A DNA stretch of 64,000 nucleotides, from the NCBI GenBank assembly GCA_963920525.1, contig OY986435.1, forward strand, positions 178,282,266 through 178,346,265, given 5' to 3'. Both the position numbers and the translations under genes were made by a program. This document shows, one piece after another, positions 1 to 11,275 of this stretch (position 1 is the first letter of the stretch; the number at the start of each line of letters is the position of its first letter). The notes below the pieces were generated by a model. The model did not search any database and was not told the origin of the DNA. It was given only the letters and a program-made list of their open reading frames with translations. This DNA comes from Dichetophora obliterata. Its lineage: Eukaryota; Arthropoda; Insecta; Diptera; Sciomyzidae.

Positions 1-94
1 TTTTCAGCTATTAGGCATTTCCGTTATTTTTGGCAGGTACTGAGTTTATTGTGTAAACGGATCACAAAGCGTTAATTCAAACATTTGAACAGAA

Positions 95-1496
95 GTGGGA
101 GAAACTTTCACCCAGGCAAACAAGACAATTAAAATTCATAAGTCAATTTTTTTTAAAATTGTTCAGCATGTCAGTGGATCAGAGAATGTGGTGGCGGATA
201 TGTTGTCGCGTGCTGAAACAATGCGAATTCCATCTCTTATTGACTTTACAGTTCTACGCGAGGAGAAAGACAAAAGTGGTGAATTAAAAAACCTGATACG
301 ATCGAAATCATCATTCCTTAAACTTACGGTGCTGAAAATTTCTGATAGTGGTGTCGAAATTATTTGTGATAGGTAAGATAGAATCCGACCGTATTGTGAT
401 ACGGTAGGATAGAATCCGACCGTATGTATATTCCCAGCACATTTCGAAAAACCATATTTGACGCATTGCACGGATTGTCACATCCGGGTTCCAGAGCTTC
501 GATCAAGCTAATTTCAAGAAGTTTCGTCTACAAGGGCATGAAGGCTGATATCAGAAACATTATTAAAATGTGTTAGCAGTGCCAGCGAGGTAAAATTTTT
601 CGTCACACAAAAGCTGAATTGGACACATTCTCAGTGCCCGTAAGCATTTCGAACATTTAAATATCGATATTGTAGGACCATTACCATAGTCGAATGGTTG
701 CAAATACTGTCTTACTTGCGTAGATAGATATTCGCGTTGGATAGAGGCCATACCCATTCCGGACATATCGGCAGAAATTGTGGCGAAAACTTTATTCAGT
801 GGATGGATCTGCCGGTTCGGTGTGCCGAAATTTATTACCACTGATCAGGGTCGGCAATTTGAAAGTGGTATTTTAAATGAAATGTCCAAAATACTTGGGA
901 TAAAACACATCCGCACAACTGCGAATGGCGTTGTAGACCGTTGGCACCGAGTACTGAAAGGTGCTCTGAAGTGCCATTGCGTGGGCTCGGATTGGACGGA
1001 GGTACTTCCTGCGGTCTTGCTGGGTTTAGGAACCGCTGTCATAGAAGATTTAGATGCATCAGTGGCTCAAATGGTTTATGGACAAGCTTTAAGATTACTA
1101 GGCGAATTTTTCGACGATAATTTAGCAGCGCATGTGGATGAACATGAATTTTTGAATGCTCTGCACCAATATTTTGAAAAGTTACGACCAACTGCGACAA
1201 CTCAAAATGGGATAAAAGCTGTCTATATCCCAAAGCATTTCCGATTTTGCAGTTACGTGTTTCTGCGTGATGTTAAGGTTCGAGCTCCGTTGAAAGCAAC
1301 ATATGATGGTCCGTATAAGGTTTTAGAGCGACATCCAGAATCATATAATATATTAATTAATTCGAAATTAACTACGATGTCGATAGATAGATTAAAGCCA
1401 GCTTTAGTGCCAACGGAGGAGATATTAGAAATTCATAAAGGAAAGGAAAAGTCATGCAGAGTTCGTTTTTTGGAGCAGCTACCATTTGCTTTGAAT
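95..1496 (+). pseudogene. Ty3/gypsy-type retrotransposon pol: RNase H end and integrase, decayed
   Basis: Three frames together read as the 3' part of a gypsy-type pol. The first is the RNase H end (HVSGSENVVADMLSR, about 165-220). The second is the integrase zinc-binding region (FDALHGLSHPGSR to CQRGK, about 425-595), where an in-frame TAG at 574-576 sits between the final two cysteine positions. The third is the integrase core (NIDIVGPLP near 660, [10 protein letters not shown] near 840) and a C-terminal domain to about 1490. The parts lie in three different frames, so at least two frameshifts separate them. The 366-424 stretch contains a local duplication of about 30 bp. The core is damaged at its third catalytic motif: the stretch around 920-950 reads [12 protein letters not shown], about four residues shorter than the family, with Asp where the catalytic Glu is expected. 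The element is almost certainly dead. Confidence 0.9.
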
Positions 1497-1975
1497 TAGG
1501 CTTAGGTAGTTCACGAACGAACTAGTTCAATTGAACTAATTTTTTTTTCACTAACAGTTTTTCACTAATGAACGGTAAAAAAAAACATTTCTGCAAAAAT
1601 AAATTTTTGTGGCAAATATTGTGTGAAATGCCCCATATGTAGTATTTTTATGTAAATTTCTCCTATGTCCGCAGTTAATGATTGATTCGGTCATATAGTT
1701 CGTTTCATTTTATAGATCTGATCATGAAAGAGCAAACAAAACAAACTAAAAGACCTATAGAACTAAAAAATACAACGAGCTAACATACCTAATGATCTAA
1801 AACACCAAACGAACTATAAGACCTAACGAACTAACAACATGAACGAGTGCACGAAACGGACTAAAAGAGCGAACGAACTAAATGAACTAAAAGAACTATA
1901 TGATCGAACTAGTTCATTAAACTCAACTGAACTAAAAAGAGCGATCTTTTTAGTGAACTAAAATGCCCAAGCCTA
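1497..1975. mobile_element. 479-bp MITE (hAT-like) with 8-bp target duplication
   Basis: The ends are TAGGCTTAGG (1497) and CCCAAGCCTA (to 1975), so the termini are inverted. CTTTGAAT occurs directly on both sides (1489-1496 and 1976-1983), a perfect 8-bp duplication as made by hAT or P-type transposases. The interior is a run of degenerate GAACTA/TAGTTC words (for example GAACTAGTTC), giving a quasi-satellite texture. No coding capacity. The insertion falls in the last codons of the gypsy pol. Confidence 0.85.
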
Positions 1976-2002
1976 CTTTGAATGGTTAACTAATGAGAAG
2001 AT

Positions 2003-2250
2003 GATGTAGTGAAACTCGATCCTCGATGGTAACTCTTTTATTTTAATATTTTTGCAACCCTGATTTCATGTTCTTTTTGTGATACATACATTTTCTAAGT
2101 ATCAATTTTTGTAACGTTTTTGCAAGCAAGACAAAAAAAACCAAAGCTCGTAATAAATATTCTTTATTTAATAAAAACTGAAAAATTCAATCCCTAAACC
2201 CTAGTATAGCAGCAACACAGATACCAACAAGTTTTACATCACCTTCTCGA
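2003..2250 (+). repeat. Possible 3' LTR start of the gypsy element
   Basis: Just past the pol end (after the MITE) a purine-rich stretch ATGAGAAGATGA is followed by TGTAGTGAAACTCG. That is the arrangement of a polypurine tract and an LTR beginning with TG. The right edge is not clear and no second LTR copy is in the window, so this is tentative. Confidence 0.3.
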
Positions 2251-2354
2251 TATTTTTTGCCACCTTTATTTCACCCTACTGTCAATGTAAAAAAAATATT
2301 TTGACATATTTCTTATATAAATCATCGCGATTGCGCAATTTTTTAATAAATACC

Positions 2355-2887
2355 TTTATATATAAAATTCTTCTGTACATAGTTTTGTCACTGAACTCCT
2401 CCTAAACAGCTGTATCGATTTCGATCAAATTTGCTGTGTATGCGGCTGGTTCTGTAGATGGTTTAGGTCACCCGGTAGGTGGCGCTGTTGTTTCTGTGCC
2501 AGTGTTTAAAGGGGTATTTTAAAGTATAACTCAGAAACGAATAAAGAAATTGTCATGGTTCTTTCACTACACCTTACTTTTTACCCAATATTTGAAATAT
2601 GTAAAAATCTGATAAGAATCACCATAAGAGGTACGTCAGTAACTATATGAAAACGTTTCAGTCTGCAAAAATTCCACAAAAATTAATTAAATGAATTAAA
2701 TTTATGCACATATGCTAAAAATACTAAAATCCAATTTGAGTTTAAAATTTGGCCAAAAACACGGCCAATCTCTCACACAAAGTGACGTCATCAAAGTAGC
2801 ATAACTTTTATAAATTCCACAAAAATATGTGTATTAACAGAACATTTAACACATAATCTTTCTGCATTTAAGTTTTGGCAAAATTGG
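2355..2887 (+). mobile_element. Helitron-like head fragment
   Basis: TATATATAAAATTCTTCTGT followed by CTCCTCCTAAACAGCTGTAT and a GATTTCGATCAAATTTG phrase resembles the 5' region of insect Helitron-type repeats. The part near 2760 (CTCACACAAAGTGACGTCAT) continues after the hobo insertion at 6007 (CACGCCCTTCCTC...AAGTGATGTCATC). The host repeat was therefore split by the hAT element. No protein is encoded. Confidence 0.45.
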
Positions 2888-3393
2888 GTGAACACCAGAG
2901 AACTGCAATGAGTATCCGACAGAATTCGGATACTCAAATCATACCCGAGTGTCGTGCTGTTCTCAACTCTATCCATACTTAATAATATGTGTAAAATACT
3001 TATAGGCATTCGGCTTATTAGCATTTTTCGGGTATAAGTACATTCTCATATCCGAGAGCGACATGATCCGATCCACTTCGAGCCGTTGTGATGAGTGCGT
3101 TGAGTCAGTTTATTACAAAGGCGCTCGATCCGAATGTATTTTGAGTGTACTCTGAGTACTGTTCCTTCTCTGCCAACGTCTTTTAGCGCTAATTAGTTTT
3201 TTTTGCGTATGCACTTTTCGTAAGTACTTGTCTGCAGGCCATGTGAGCTCTCATTTTTTGTTTGTTTTTTTCTCGAAAACTCGTTCTTGGTACTTTATTG
3301 TTGCACTCTATGGAGGAAAAAACAATAACAACGCTTGTGATTTTGGTTTGTTAGACATAAACAAAAATAAAAAAAAATAAAAATGCCGGCGCA

Positions 3394-5334
3394 CAGTGGT
3401 TAAAAGTTGGAAATAAACACCAAAACTGATGATCTCTTTTTGTGATTTTTTTTTCTTTGCGTTGTTTAAGAATATTCTAACTCGCATGATTCCAAAATAT
3501 TTATCAGAAATATATGTATATAGGTTTTCTGTGTAGACGCCTTAAAATTAGATTGATGTAAGAATGTTGAAAAAATTTCTTAAAATATTGATATTTTTCA
3601 ACATTTATTACAGACAATTGAGAAAACGTATTGCACTCTGGTTTTTTTTAAGTACAAAAAGCATTACTGAAAAAGTTTTTTGCATTCTTGAAATATTTTT
3701 TTTTTATTTTTGCAATAAATTTCTTATGCAATGTTGATATGACAAAAAAACGTAAATTTATTTTTTTGCAGAAAATATTTTTAGAATTCAAAAACATAAT
3801 GATCTTCGGATGTCGACGATATATTAAATATAGAAATGCTTTTATTGGACTTTAAGTTGAGCGATTAAAAAAAGAAACTGACAAGTTTTTTGCGTCTTTA
3901 AACAACATTTGGTAAATGTGTTTCGAACAAAATATAGATATGTTTAGTCTCAAGGTTTATTACTATAGTCATTTTCTTTAGTATGCTTCTAGTAATTTTT
4001 TTATTTAACGATCACTTATTACGAAAGTGCGGCATATTAATATATAGGTATATTTTTTTATTTATAACCGTTAAATTTTTAATGTAAATAGTGAAAGCAT
4101 TTACTTACTATATACGATAAATGGTTTAAAATGTTATAATTCTTCTTTTGAAATACTAGAATATATTTACAGAGTAATTAAGTATTCTACAGTGTGTTTC
4201 TCAGTCTAGTTATTTGCTATGTTAATATATATTAAATATTTTTTTAAATAATTACAATTAAATTGAATCAGTAAAACAGTAATGTGAAATGTATAAAGTT
4301 AAATTAATTCACATTATCTTATTGCTTACTATGAAACATTTTAATGAATTTCGCAATAAAATGCTTTCAAAACTATTCAAACATTTAAATTTCCTTGTTA
4401 ATAAATGTTCTTCAAACATCTTCAATTAGCTGAAAGTGAAATATATATTCTTTGATTCTAAACAACAGAATTAGAATAATTACACGGAGAAAATTAATTT
4501 GCTTGAATCAATTTGTATTTAGGAAAAAGAAAAATTTTAATTAAATTCAAGCAAAATTTTGCTAAGTTATTATAAACTGAAAATCAAATTTTTACTTAAT
4601 TCAAGCAAATATTTGCTTAGTTATTATAAATTGGAATATCACATTTTGATTAGTTTTTGCTGAAATTTAGCATAATTTTGAAGTGGCTGAGAACAAGCGC
4701 AAGTTTTGCTTATCCACAATACAAATTTACAAACAGTTTTCTCCGTGTATGCAAGCCATGTTTTTATGCTACACGACCTGTGCTCACTTTATCACAATGC
4801 TAAAAAGTATGCTATTATCTTTTTTAACTGTTAATAGTATCACATTTACAACCAGCGCCAATTTATGGCAAAAAGCATGAGGTTCACTCCTTTTTTTTGG
4901 AATAAAAACGAAACGATAAGCTTTTTTTTTATGGTTTTTTTCTGGTTTAATAAAAAGCAAACAAATACTATCTTGGAATACTATAAACCACTATTTTAAA
5001 AAGTTTAGATGCTGCGCTTCATTGAAGTTGGAATACGGAAAAACACGTGAAATGGAAAATTTCGTATGGGAGGTGGGCGTGGCAAAAATACTTTTTTTAT
5101 AGACATATATTGAAGATTTCTGACAGAATGGTTCTTGTATTGATTCAAGACAAAAAAAAATATGGCGTTTTAAATATTTGTGTTGTATGGGAGGTAGGCG
5201 TAATTGAGGGTGGATTTAAAAATATTTTTGTGTGTATTCTAATAAAGCAAATTCCAAATAATACACAAAATTTAATTGCTTTGCGATGAGTCCTTCTATT
5301 TATTGACAACTTTTGTATGGGGGCTCAACCACTG
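3394..5334. mobile_element. Nested hAT-like element inside the hobo-type element
   Basis: CAGTGGTTAAAAGTTGG at 3394 is mirrored on the right by CAGTGGTTGAGCCCC (minus strand, from 5334). An imperfect 8-bp duplication (CCGGCGCA at 3386-3393, GCGGCGCA at 5336-5343) flanks it with a one-base offset. The interior is AT-rich, holds another MITE and the GTATGGGAGGTGGGCGTGG phrase near 5068, and lacks a transposase. Confidence 0.5.
4481..4749. mobile_element. 269-bp MITE with ACACGGAGAAAA ends
   Basis: TACACGGAGAAAA at 4481 and TTTTCTCCGTGTA ending at 4749 form inverted ends, bordered by T/A as in TA-target elements. Inside, an imperfect direct repeat built on TTCAAGCAAA and TTATTATAAA occurs twice (about 4541-4600 and 4600-4640). 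Confidence 0.7.
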
Positions 5335-6006
5335 TGCGGCGCACGTGCCTGTTTTCTTCTTGTGCGTAAGCACGTGCAATAGAAGTTAATTTTAAATTAT
5401 GCGCATGTGATTTGGCTACTTAAGGTTACAGAAAAATAAAAAGAAATACCTTGCAAATTTAATAATAATTGCTGATTGCAAAAATTAATGACACGATATT
5501 ATCGAAACTGCGTATTATTTTTAAGCCTCAACAACGTCATCTCATTCGAAGCTTTCACTGTGCAAGATAAAAACAAAAAGCAGCACAAGAATAACACATC
5601 TGTTATTCAGCATTTAGATATGCTTAGAAAAAAATAGCACAAAACAAATACAAAACACTCGCTCACTATTTACTGCTGCGCTCTACTGCGCTCTCTTTCA
5701 TATCTGTGGCAGATGAGCCGAGTGATTTGGCTACTTGTGTCGATTATGAGTATTTCGGCAAGTAGGATAAATATCAGCAAGACGACAACAACCATAAGTA
5801 TTTATAAACCGAAAAAACCCGATCTTTCCCGATCCGACTCATGACTTAGGATGCTCATATTTATTTGAGCCGCCGCATTCTAGCTTCGTAGAAGAGGATA
5901 TGAGTCGAGTTGCGTGGGATTAGGGTGAGTAGGTTTTTGTACTTATTTTTTTCGGATATACTCAGAGTCGCAAAAAAGCTATCCGTTGCAGATCTCTGGT
6001 GAACAC

Positions 6007-6544
6007 CACGCCCTTCCTCTATACGAAGTGATGTCATCAAACCTACAAAACATGCATAACTTATAATAAACTGTGATGTGGGGGTATTTAAACTTCGTTC
6101 CAGTTATTTGTATCATTATTATTGAAATCATGTTATATAAAAACGCAAAAAAATGGGCATGAAAAAAACTTTAACGATTATTTCTTACATATGACTGTAT
6201 ATTAGAATCCTTTGACCTATTCCCCCATTCAGAAACGTATTGTATTCGAATGTACAAATACACATACATTTATTATTGTTTTTCATTAAGAGAATATTTA
6301 TAAATCTGTGTCGATAACCAATAATAGCTTAAATCGACTAAAGACAAAACTGAGTTATTGATGCAGCTGTGTTGCACGCATATACTATAAACATACATCT
6401 GGAGCTTCTAGCACTCCCTTAGCCAAAGTTATGACACAAAATCAAAAAACTCTTTCTTAATTAGATAATTAATTGTGATCTATTCTTTGAATTTTTACAT
6501 GATTTTAATTATGAGCTTTTTTGATCAAGTAAATTTGAAAAAGT
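6007..6544. other. Right-hand remainder of the host repeat, then unassigned AT-rich DNA
   Basis: About 100 bases after the hobo duplication continue the interrupted Helitron-like repeat (CACGCCC, AAGTGATGTCATC). I recognise nothing in the rest. Confidence 0.4.
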
Positions 6545-6740
6545 CAACAACAACAACAACAACTCTGTAAAGAGTCAACCACATAGCAGACTGACTCTTC
6601 TCTAGTTTTGAGTGAATAAGCTGTGACCAACCCACTGTTTAAGTCTCGTATGATTTGACACTTGTTCGAAAAAATTCGTAAGAAATTTGATGTTCTCATC
6701 GGCCATTTAATCATATGACATCAAAGCAGTAGTCATTTTT
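6545..6740 (+). repeat. Interspersed repeat family A, partial copy
   Basis: This stretch begins with CAACAACAACAACAACTCTG, then AAGAGTCAACCACA, AAGCTGTGACCAACCCACTG and ACACTTGTTCGAA, and ends in a CATATGAC word. The same order of words occurs at 31140-31330 and 47941-48110. No coding capacity. It may be an LTR or a non-autonomous element. Confidence 0.7.
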
Positions 6741-7988
6741 AAATCAATAATTTATATGACGACGAAAACTTTAAAATAAGATTTCTGAAAACTTTTAAAT
6801 CAAACTTAAGTTGTTGCAGATTGGCACAGAAATATTTTCAGTCTTCACAAATCCTGCATCAAATAAAAGTCATCAAATTGAATTATTTATTTTATTTCTT
6901 TATTTTGTGTATCTAAATAGTAAAAATAAAATATGTTATTTCTTGACACTCTCATGTTCTATCTCACATCGAGAAATCATTGAGAAATCAACATCTAAAT
7001 AAAATGAAATCTGCTGCAAATAGGACTAAATTCGTCTACGATTAAATTACGTTACTACATCAACAGCAATATTCAATGACAGACAATTTGAGCATAATCT
7101 TAAGCTTATATGTATAACATAAGAAGATAAATTAAATAAAATTAATTATAAATATAAATAAATTTTTCATAAGTAGCAATGTTTGTTTGATGAAAATTTA
7201 GCAGTTATTTGAAATAAACCTTTAAAATATTAGAAAAAAGGACAAGTGATAGTTTTTTCCCCCCCTTTACTGGAGGAAAAACAATTCTAATAAAAAACTA
7301 TATTAAAAATATATTGCATTTTATTATCGTATTCGGTAAATATTGTTTTAAGTAAATATTTGAGAAAAAAATCATGTTTTTTAAAGTGACAACTTTTAAG
7401 TTGTAAATGCAGTTCTTTTAAGTACTTTACTATTTAATGTAATTAAATAATTATTAAATGCTTTATAATTAATTATTAACTAAAAGATTAAAATAATAAT
7501 ATGTTTAAACGTTTGCTTTTATTATGATTCAGTCGTCCTTTTTTCCAAATAAATAAAAACTACATTTTAAATAATTTCCCCCTTATTTAAAGTTAAAAAT
7601 TTTCAAAATTTCGTTTTCAATCCTTCAATTTTTAAATACTTAATTAACTAGTTTTAGACTATTCATGTGTTATGTTTTTTCTGCTACGTTTATAAAGTGT
7701 ATCTATAAAGTATTTCTTAGATATTCTATTACTTTTGACCTCCATTGCAAATCGGCACCATGTTGTGTGTCTCTGGTTTTATTTTTGTTTTTGTTTTAAT
7801 AGCTTGCTATTTGTTCGAGTTGCTTGTTTATCAAATCAATTCACTTAACTTCACTTTCAATGGCTTCTTTAACAAAATTATTTATAACTCTCTTTACTTA
7901 AACAATTAACTGCAATTCTTTTAGCACATTTTCGGCAAGAATTTTCATAAGTTTTGCAAAAAAAGGTGGTTTTTTATATGTGTTTTTG
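6741..7988. other. AT-rich DNA downstream of the PAN-ZP gene
   Basis: I see no reading frame with family features and no clear repeat boundaries. The end of this stretch includes the likely 3' UTR of the minus-strand gene. Confidence 0.5.
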
Positions 7989-7994
7989 TTTATT
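7989..7994 (-). other. Candidate polyadenylation signal of the PAN-ZP gene
   Basis: TTTATT on the plus strand reads AATAAA on the minus strand about 86 bases past the stop codon. It is the nearest canonical signal. Such hexamers are frequent in AT-rich DNA, so this is only a candidate. Confidence 0.3.
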
Positions 7995-8079
7995 GCATTT
8001 TTCTCCAACAAGTGGCTTCGTTTGTTTTTTTGTTCTATTAACATTAAATCAACTCTATCGTCTTTAACTCTGCTGCAGT

Positions 8080-8339
8080 CTAAAATTGACGTCCATGTCG
8101 TCCACCGAAACCACTTTCGTACAGCTTACACAATGATTCGGATCGCGCATTCGGCACACTTGTTACCATTGTCGATGAACCAGATGAGCTGCTGTGTGCA
8201 CCACCATAGCTCGAGGCGCTACTAATAACACCGTCGTTGGCATAACCAAGTTGCTTTCGGCGTCGTTGAAATAGATAAGTCCATATTGAGATGACGGCGA
8301 GTTGAGCCAGCAGGAAAACGGTAGCAGCCACAATGAGAC
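8080..8339 (-). CDS. PAN/ZP-domain transmembrane protein, terminal exon
   Basis: This last exon (260 bp including the TAG stop at 8080-8082) enters in phase 1; the split glycine codon G|GT joins it to CVNAIG of the previous exon. It encodes one hydrophobic transmembrane segment (LIVAATVFLLAQLAVISI, then WTYLF) followed by a basic stop-transfer stretch QRRRKQ. The cytoplasmic tail is about 60 residues, Ser/Gly-rich in the middle (SSYGGAHSSSSGSS) and ending KLYESGFGGRHGRQF. The acceptor at 8340-8341 is preceded by a long pyrimidine tract. The 13.1-kb intron upstream is the largest in the visible gene and holds at least eight mobile-element relics. The topology is type I: ectodomain outside, short tail inside. 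Confidence 0.9.
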
Positions 8340-8956
8340 CTTAAAGTATAGAAGAGAATAGAAAAAAAGTGAAATAAGTAGCTATTTAGCGTAGGTTCGT
8401 AGTAGAAAGGTTTTTAAGTAGTAAATAATTTCTGACTGCGTTGAGTGGAACACACACTTATAACTTGGTTATAAATGAATCAACTGCTACTTATGAAGAC
8501 ATTTCTCTAAACCAGATAATTTATTTAATTTATAAAGTTTACAGGAATAAAGTTTGAAAACCTTAAAAGCGATAAAAAAGTGTCCTCAATAAAAGAGGAC
8601 AACATCATTATTTTGAGATGATTTGATTTTCCAATGGACCTCACATTTTATCATAAATCTAACTACTGTTATACTTCTCAATCAAACGATTGATCAATAA
8701 CGTGTCATTATAGCGCCTTTTGTTTTCTTATACTATTTATATTCTACTTCTACTTTCCTTACATAAGGCCTTAACAAATGCAGCATGGTAGAAAACTATT
8801 GAAAACCATACCTATTAACCAGTAGAAGAATCAAATTAATACGTCATATTGATAAATCATCCTTCATTTGAACACACAAAAAATTTTATTTCGATCTGGC
8901 ATTCATTCTTTGTCTACACGCCATTTGAAGTTAACGTGCCAGTGTATTTTTTTGCA

Positions 8957-9060
8957 ATGGAAAAAACCGAATATCGTGCAGTAATAAAATATTATGTTGT
9001 GGAAGGATTCAATGCCAGCAATGGACATTTATACGAAAATGGTGAAAGTGTTAAAGGAAT
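8957..9060 (+). pseudogene. Possible mariner transposase N-terminal scrap
   Basis: The frame beginning ATGGAAAAAACCGAATATCG reads MEKTEYRAVIKYYVVEG, which resembles the first helix of mariner transposases (MEK-EYRAVIK). The similarity fades after about 25 residues and no further domain follows. It lies in the last intron of the PAN-ZP gene. Confidence 0.4.
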
Positions 9061-9676
9061 CTGCTTCTTCATTTCTAAATGTGCTGTCTATCTGTTTTCG
9101 AGCTTAAACGTTTAAATGGCGGAGTTTTGAAAAAAAATTTCGCTTAAGTGGTATGAAGAAAGTATGAATTTCGAAAAATAATTTTGTTTTTTTTCAAACA
9201 TTATTAATTTACACCCGAAAGGATATGTATCTCAAGTTTCAAGTGAAAATTTGAACTTTAAGTATAAGGTATTCGAAAAGACCGCCAATTGCTGTCATGC
9301 CATAAGAGCGCTCTTAGCCGCATAAAACTTTAAAAGCAGTTTACTCAAAATCACTTTTTTGACCTAGTTGACAGCATAACTTAGACAGTGTTCGTCCAAA
9401 CGATTCAAACTGGGTTTTGTTGAGAAAATGTGCTTCTTTAGCCTGCCGTAGCTGTTTATTTTCAACTTTTTTATTTTTATAAACAATTTTCTATTGAAAA
9501 ACACGTGGAAATGTTTGTTTTTTTTTCAAATAGTCGCCATTTTTTTCCTAAACAATAGCTGCGTTCCTTTCGCCTTCATATAATCGCGATAACAAATTTT
9601 CTCAAAGGAACGGTAAGAAAAACGACTCGTAGAGGGCACTACCGTTGCAGTGAAAATTAAATTCAAACAAGCAATC

Positions 9677-10003
9677 ATGATACAATAGCTATTAGGTGTC
9701 ATGAGAACGTGTGTCGTTCAAAACTGTTGTGAACTGTTATGGTAGCGATACCTTAGTGAACGATGTTTTTCTCTGAATGTGATTTACTCGAAACGTCAGA
9801 AAAATTGTTAATTATTTAATTAAATAATTAATATTATGCAATTATATAAATATTTTAAGTGCAATTGTTGGCTTCGCTGAATGTGTCCAATGTGTGTGAC
9901 ACACGCGGTTTGTTTTATTTTCTTTTGTTTAACATTCGATGGTCGCATCTCGTGAGAAAATAGGTAGCTGTCATGGCTACCTAATAGTCATTGTATCAAA
10001 CAA
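9677..10003. mobile_element. Foldback MITE, about 327 bp
   Basis: TGATACAATAGCTATTAGGT near 9678 is mirrored by ACCTAATAGTCATTGTATCA near 9980-10000. The arms are about 25-30 bp. No reading frame. No clear target-site duplication was found, so the outer edges are approximate. Confidence 0.6.
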
Positions 10004-10104
10004 ACAAATAGTTCAAAAAATGAAATGACAGCTCATAAAAATATACAGGTGCGCCACCTGTGTTTCAAATTTTTTAAAGGCTATATCACAATTTTATATG
10101 GATA

Positions 10105-10148
10105 GCAAAAATAATCCTATTTGTTATAGGATTATTATTTTTGTTTTT
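10105..10148. repeat. Strong local hairpin
   Basis: AAAAATAATCCTAT and ATAGGATTATTATTTTT pair around a five-base loop, with one three-base bulge. It is probably part of a decayed element and has no assigned role. Confidence 0.5.
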
Positions 10149-11275
10149 GCTTTGCATGTAAAAAAAATAATCTAGATTATTTTGAAGCGAATGGAACTCA
10201 GCTAATATTCTGAAAATCCCGTACGTCTGGCTAGTACCAATAATGTATATTTTACGAATCTATTTCGTTTTTGTCCTCAGTTGATTGCTGTCACGAATTG
10301 ACGTGAACGAATTGCTGTCAACACCACTGAGGCCAGATTCCAGAGGTGCCATTTCCAAAAGACTATTATGCAAAAAATAACATTTAAAAAGTACTTATAA
10401 ATGTTCTAAATATGTGTTCAAAGTTGGTTATGAATCCATCAAACTGATTTCTTTTTAAAAAATAAATAAAAAAAAAACAATTAAAATTCAGACGTTTACT
10501 CTGTTCATACCCCTTAAAAATCTAATGATTTTTGATATGCCGAAATTGCAATTTTTATGCAATTAAAAAACGGGAAAATCATTGAATGGAAGGAGAATAA
10601 AGTAAAAAAAAAAACAAAAAACTAACAAATTGATTAAATGATTTGTTATCGAGCTAAAAATGCAGCAAATTTTAAAGATGAAGTTTTGAGAAAAACGCTT
10701 TTAAAGATAAAAGTTGTGATTTCATTGATATATCGACAAATTACATACCTTAACCCTTGTGTTGACACTTGGCTCACCGGTGAGCCATCGTTTGTTTAAC
10801 TTGGCTATGGTTTTGAGCTTTGGAGCCAAAGTAATCGTTATAAGCGAATTTTAAAATACATAAAATTCCGCCGTGAATTACTTTACCCCTTCGTTGGACA
10901 CGTACGTGGCTCACATATTAGCCACATATTTTGTATGGGTTTCATACATTAAGTCCGGGGAATTAAGTTCTTTCGTGATTCTATTGATTCATTTCCTCAA
11001 TTTTTTGTGCGAGTTATAAAGAAGAATAAGCTGTACTTGCCGAAAGATTTCAAACTAAGTTGCTAAAGATATCTACACTCAACAGATTGGTTTTCTGCAG
11101 CATGAGCCTATAACCATTTGTTCATATGTCACCAAAAAGACACCAGCAAAAGTAGTTGTTCTACTTTCAACTCTTCATTAAACAAATTCATTTCAGGTAA
11201 TAACAATTTTACGTGGTTTTTTATTTTGCTTTGAACCAGAAATAATTATGGACTAATTATGGACTACAACAAGTA

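Larger units (their letters stand above)
2896..5998. mobile_element. Hobo-type hAT element (non-coding) with perfect 8-bp duplication
   Basis: The left end at 2896-2907 is CAGAGAACTGCA, identical to the known 12-bp terminal repeat of hobo. The right end reads CAGAGATCTGCA on the minus strand (5987-5998), 11 of 12 matching. GTGAACAC flanks both sides (2888-2895 and 5999-6006). Subterminal TATCCGA/TCGGATA words recur at both ends. The length is 3103 bp, but no transposase reading frame is visible and the interior carries further inserted elements, so it is a non-autonomous or gutted copy. Confidence 0.88.

Noticed and set aside
2791..3024. 77-codon minus-strand frame
   Set aside because: It crosses the boundary between the host repeat and the hobo-type element, so it is accidental.
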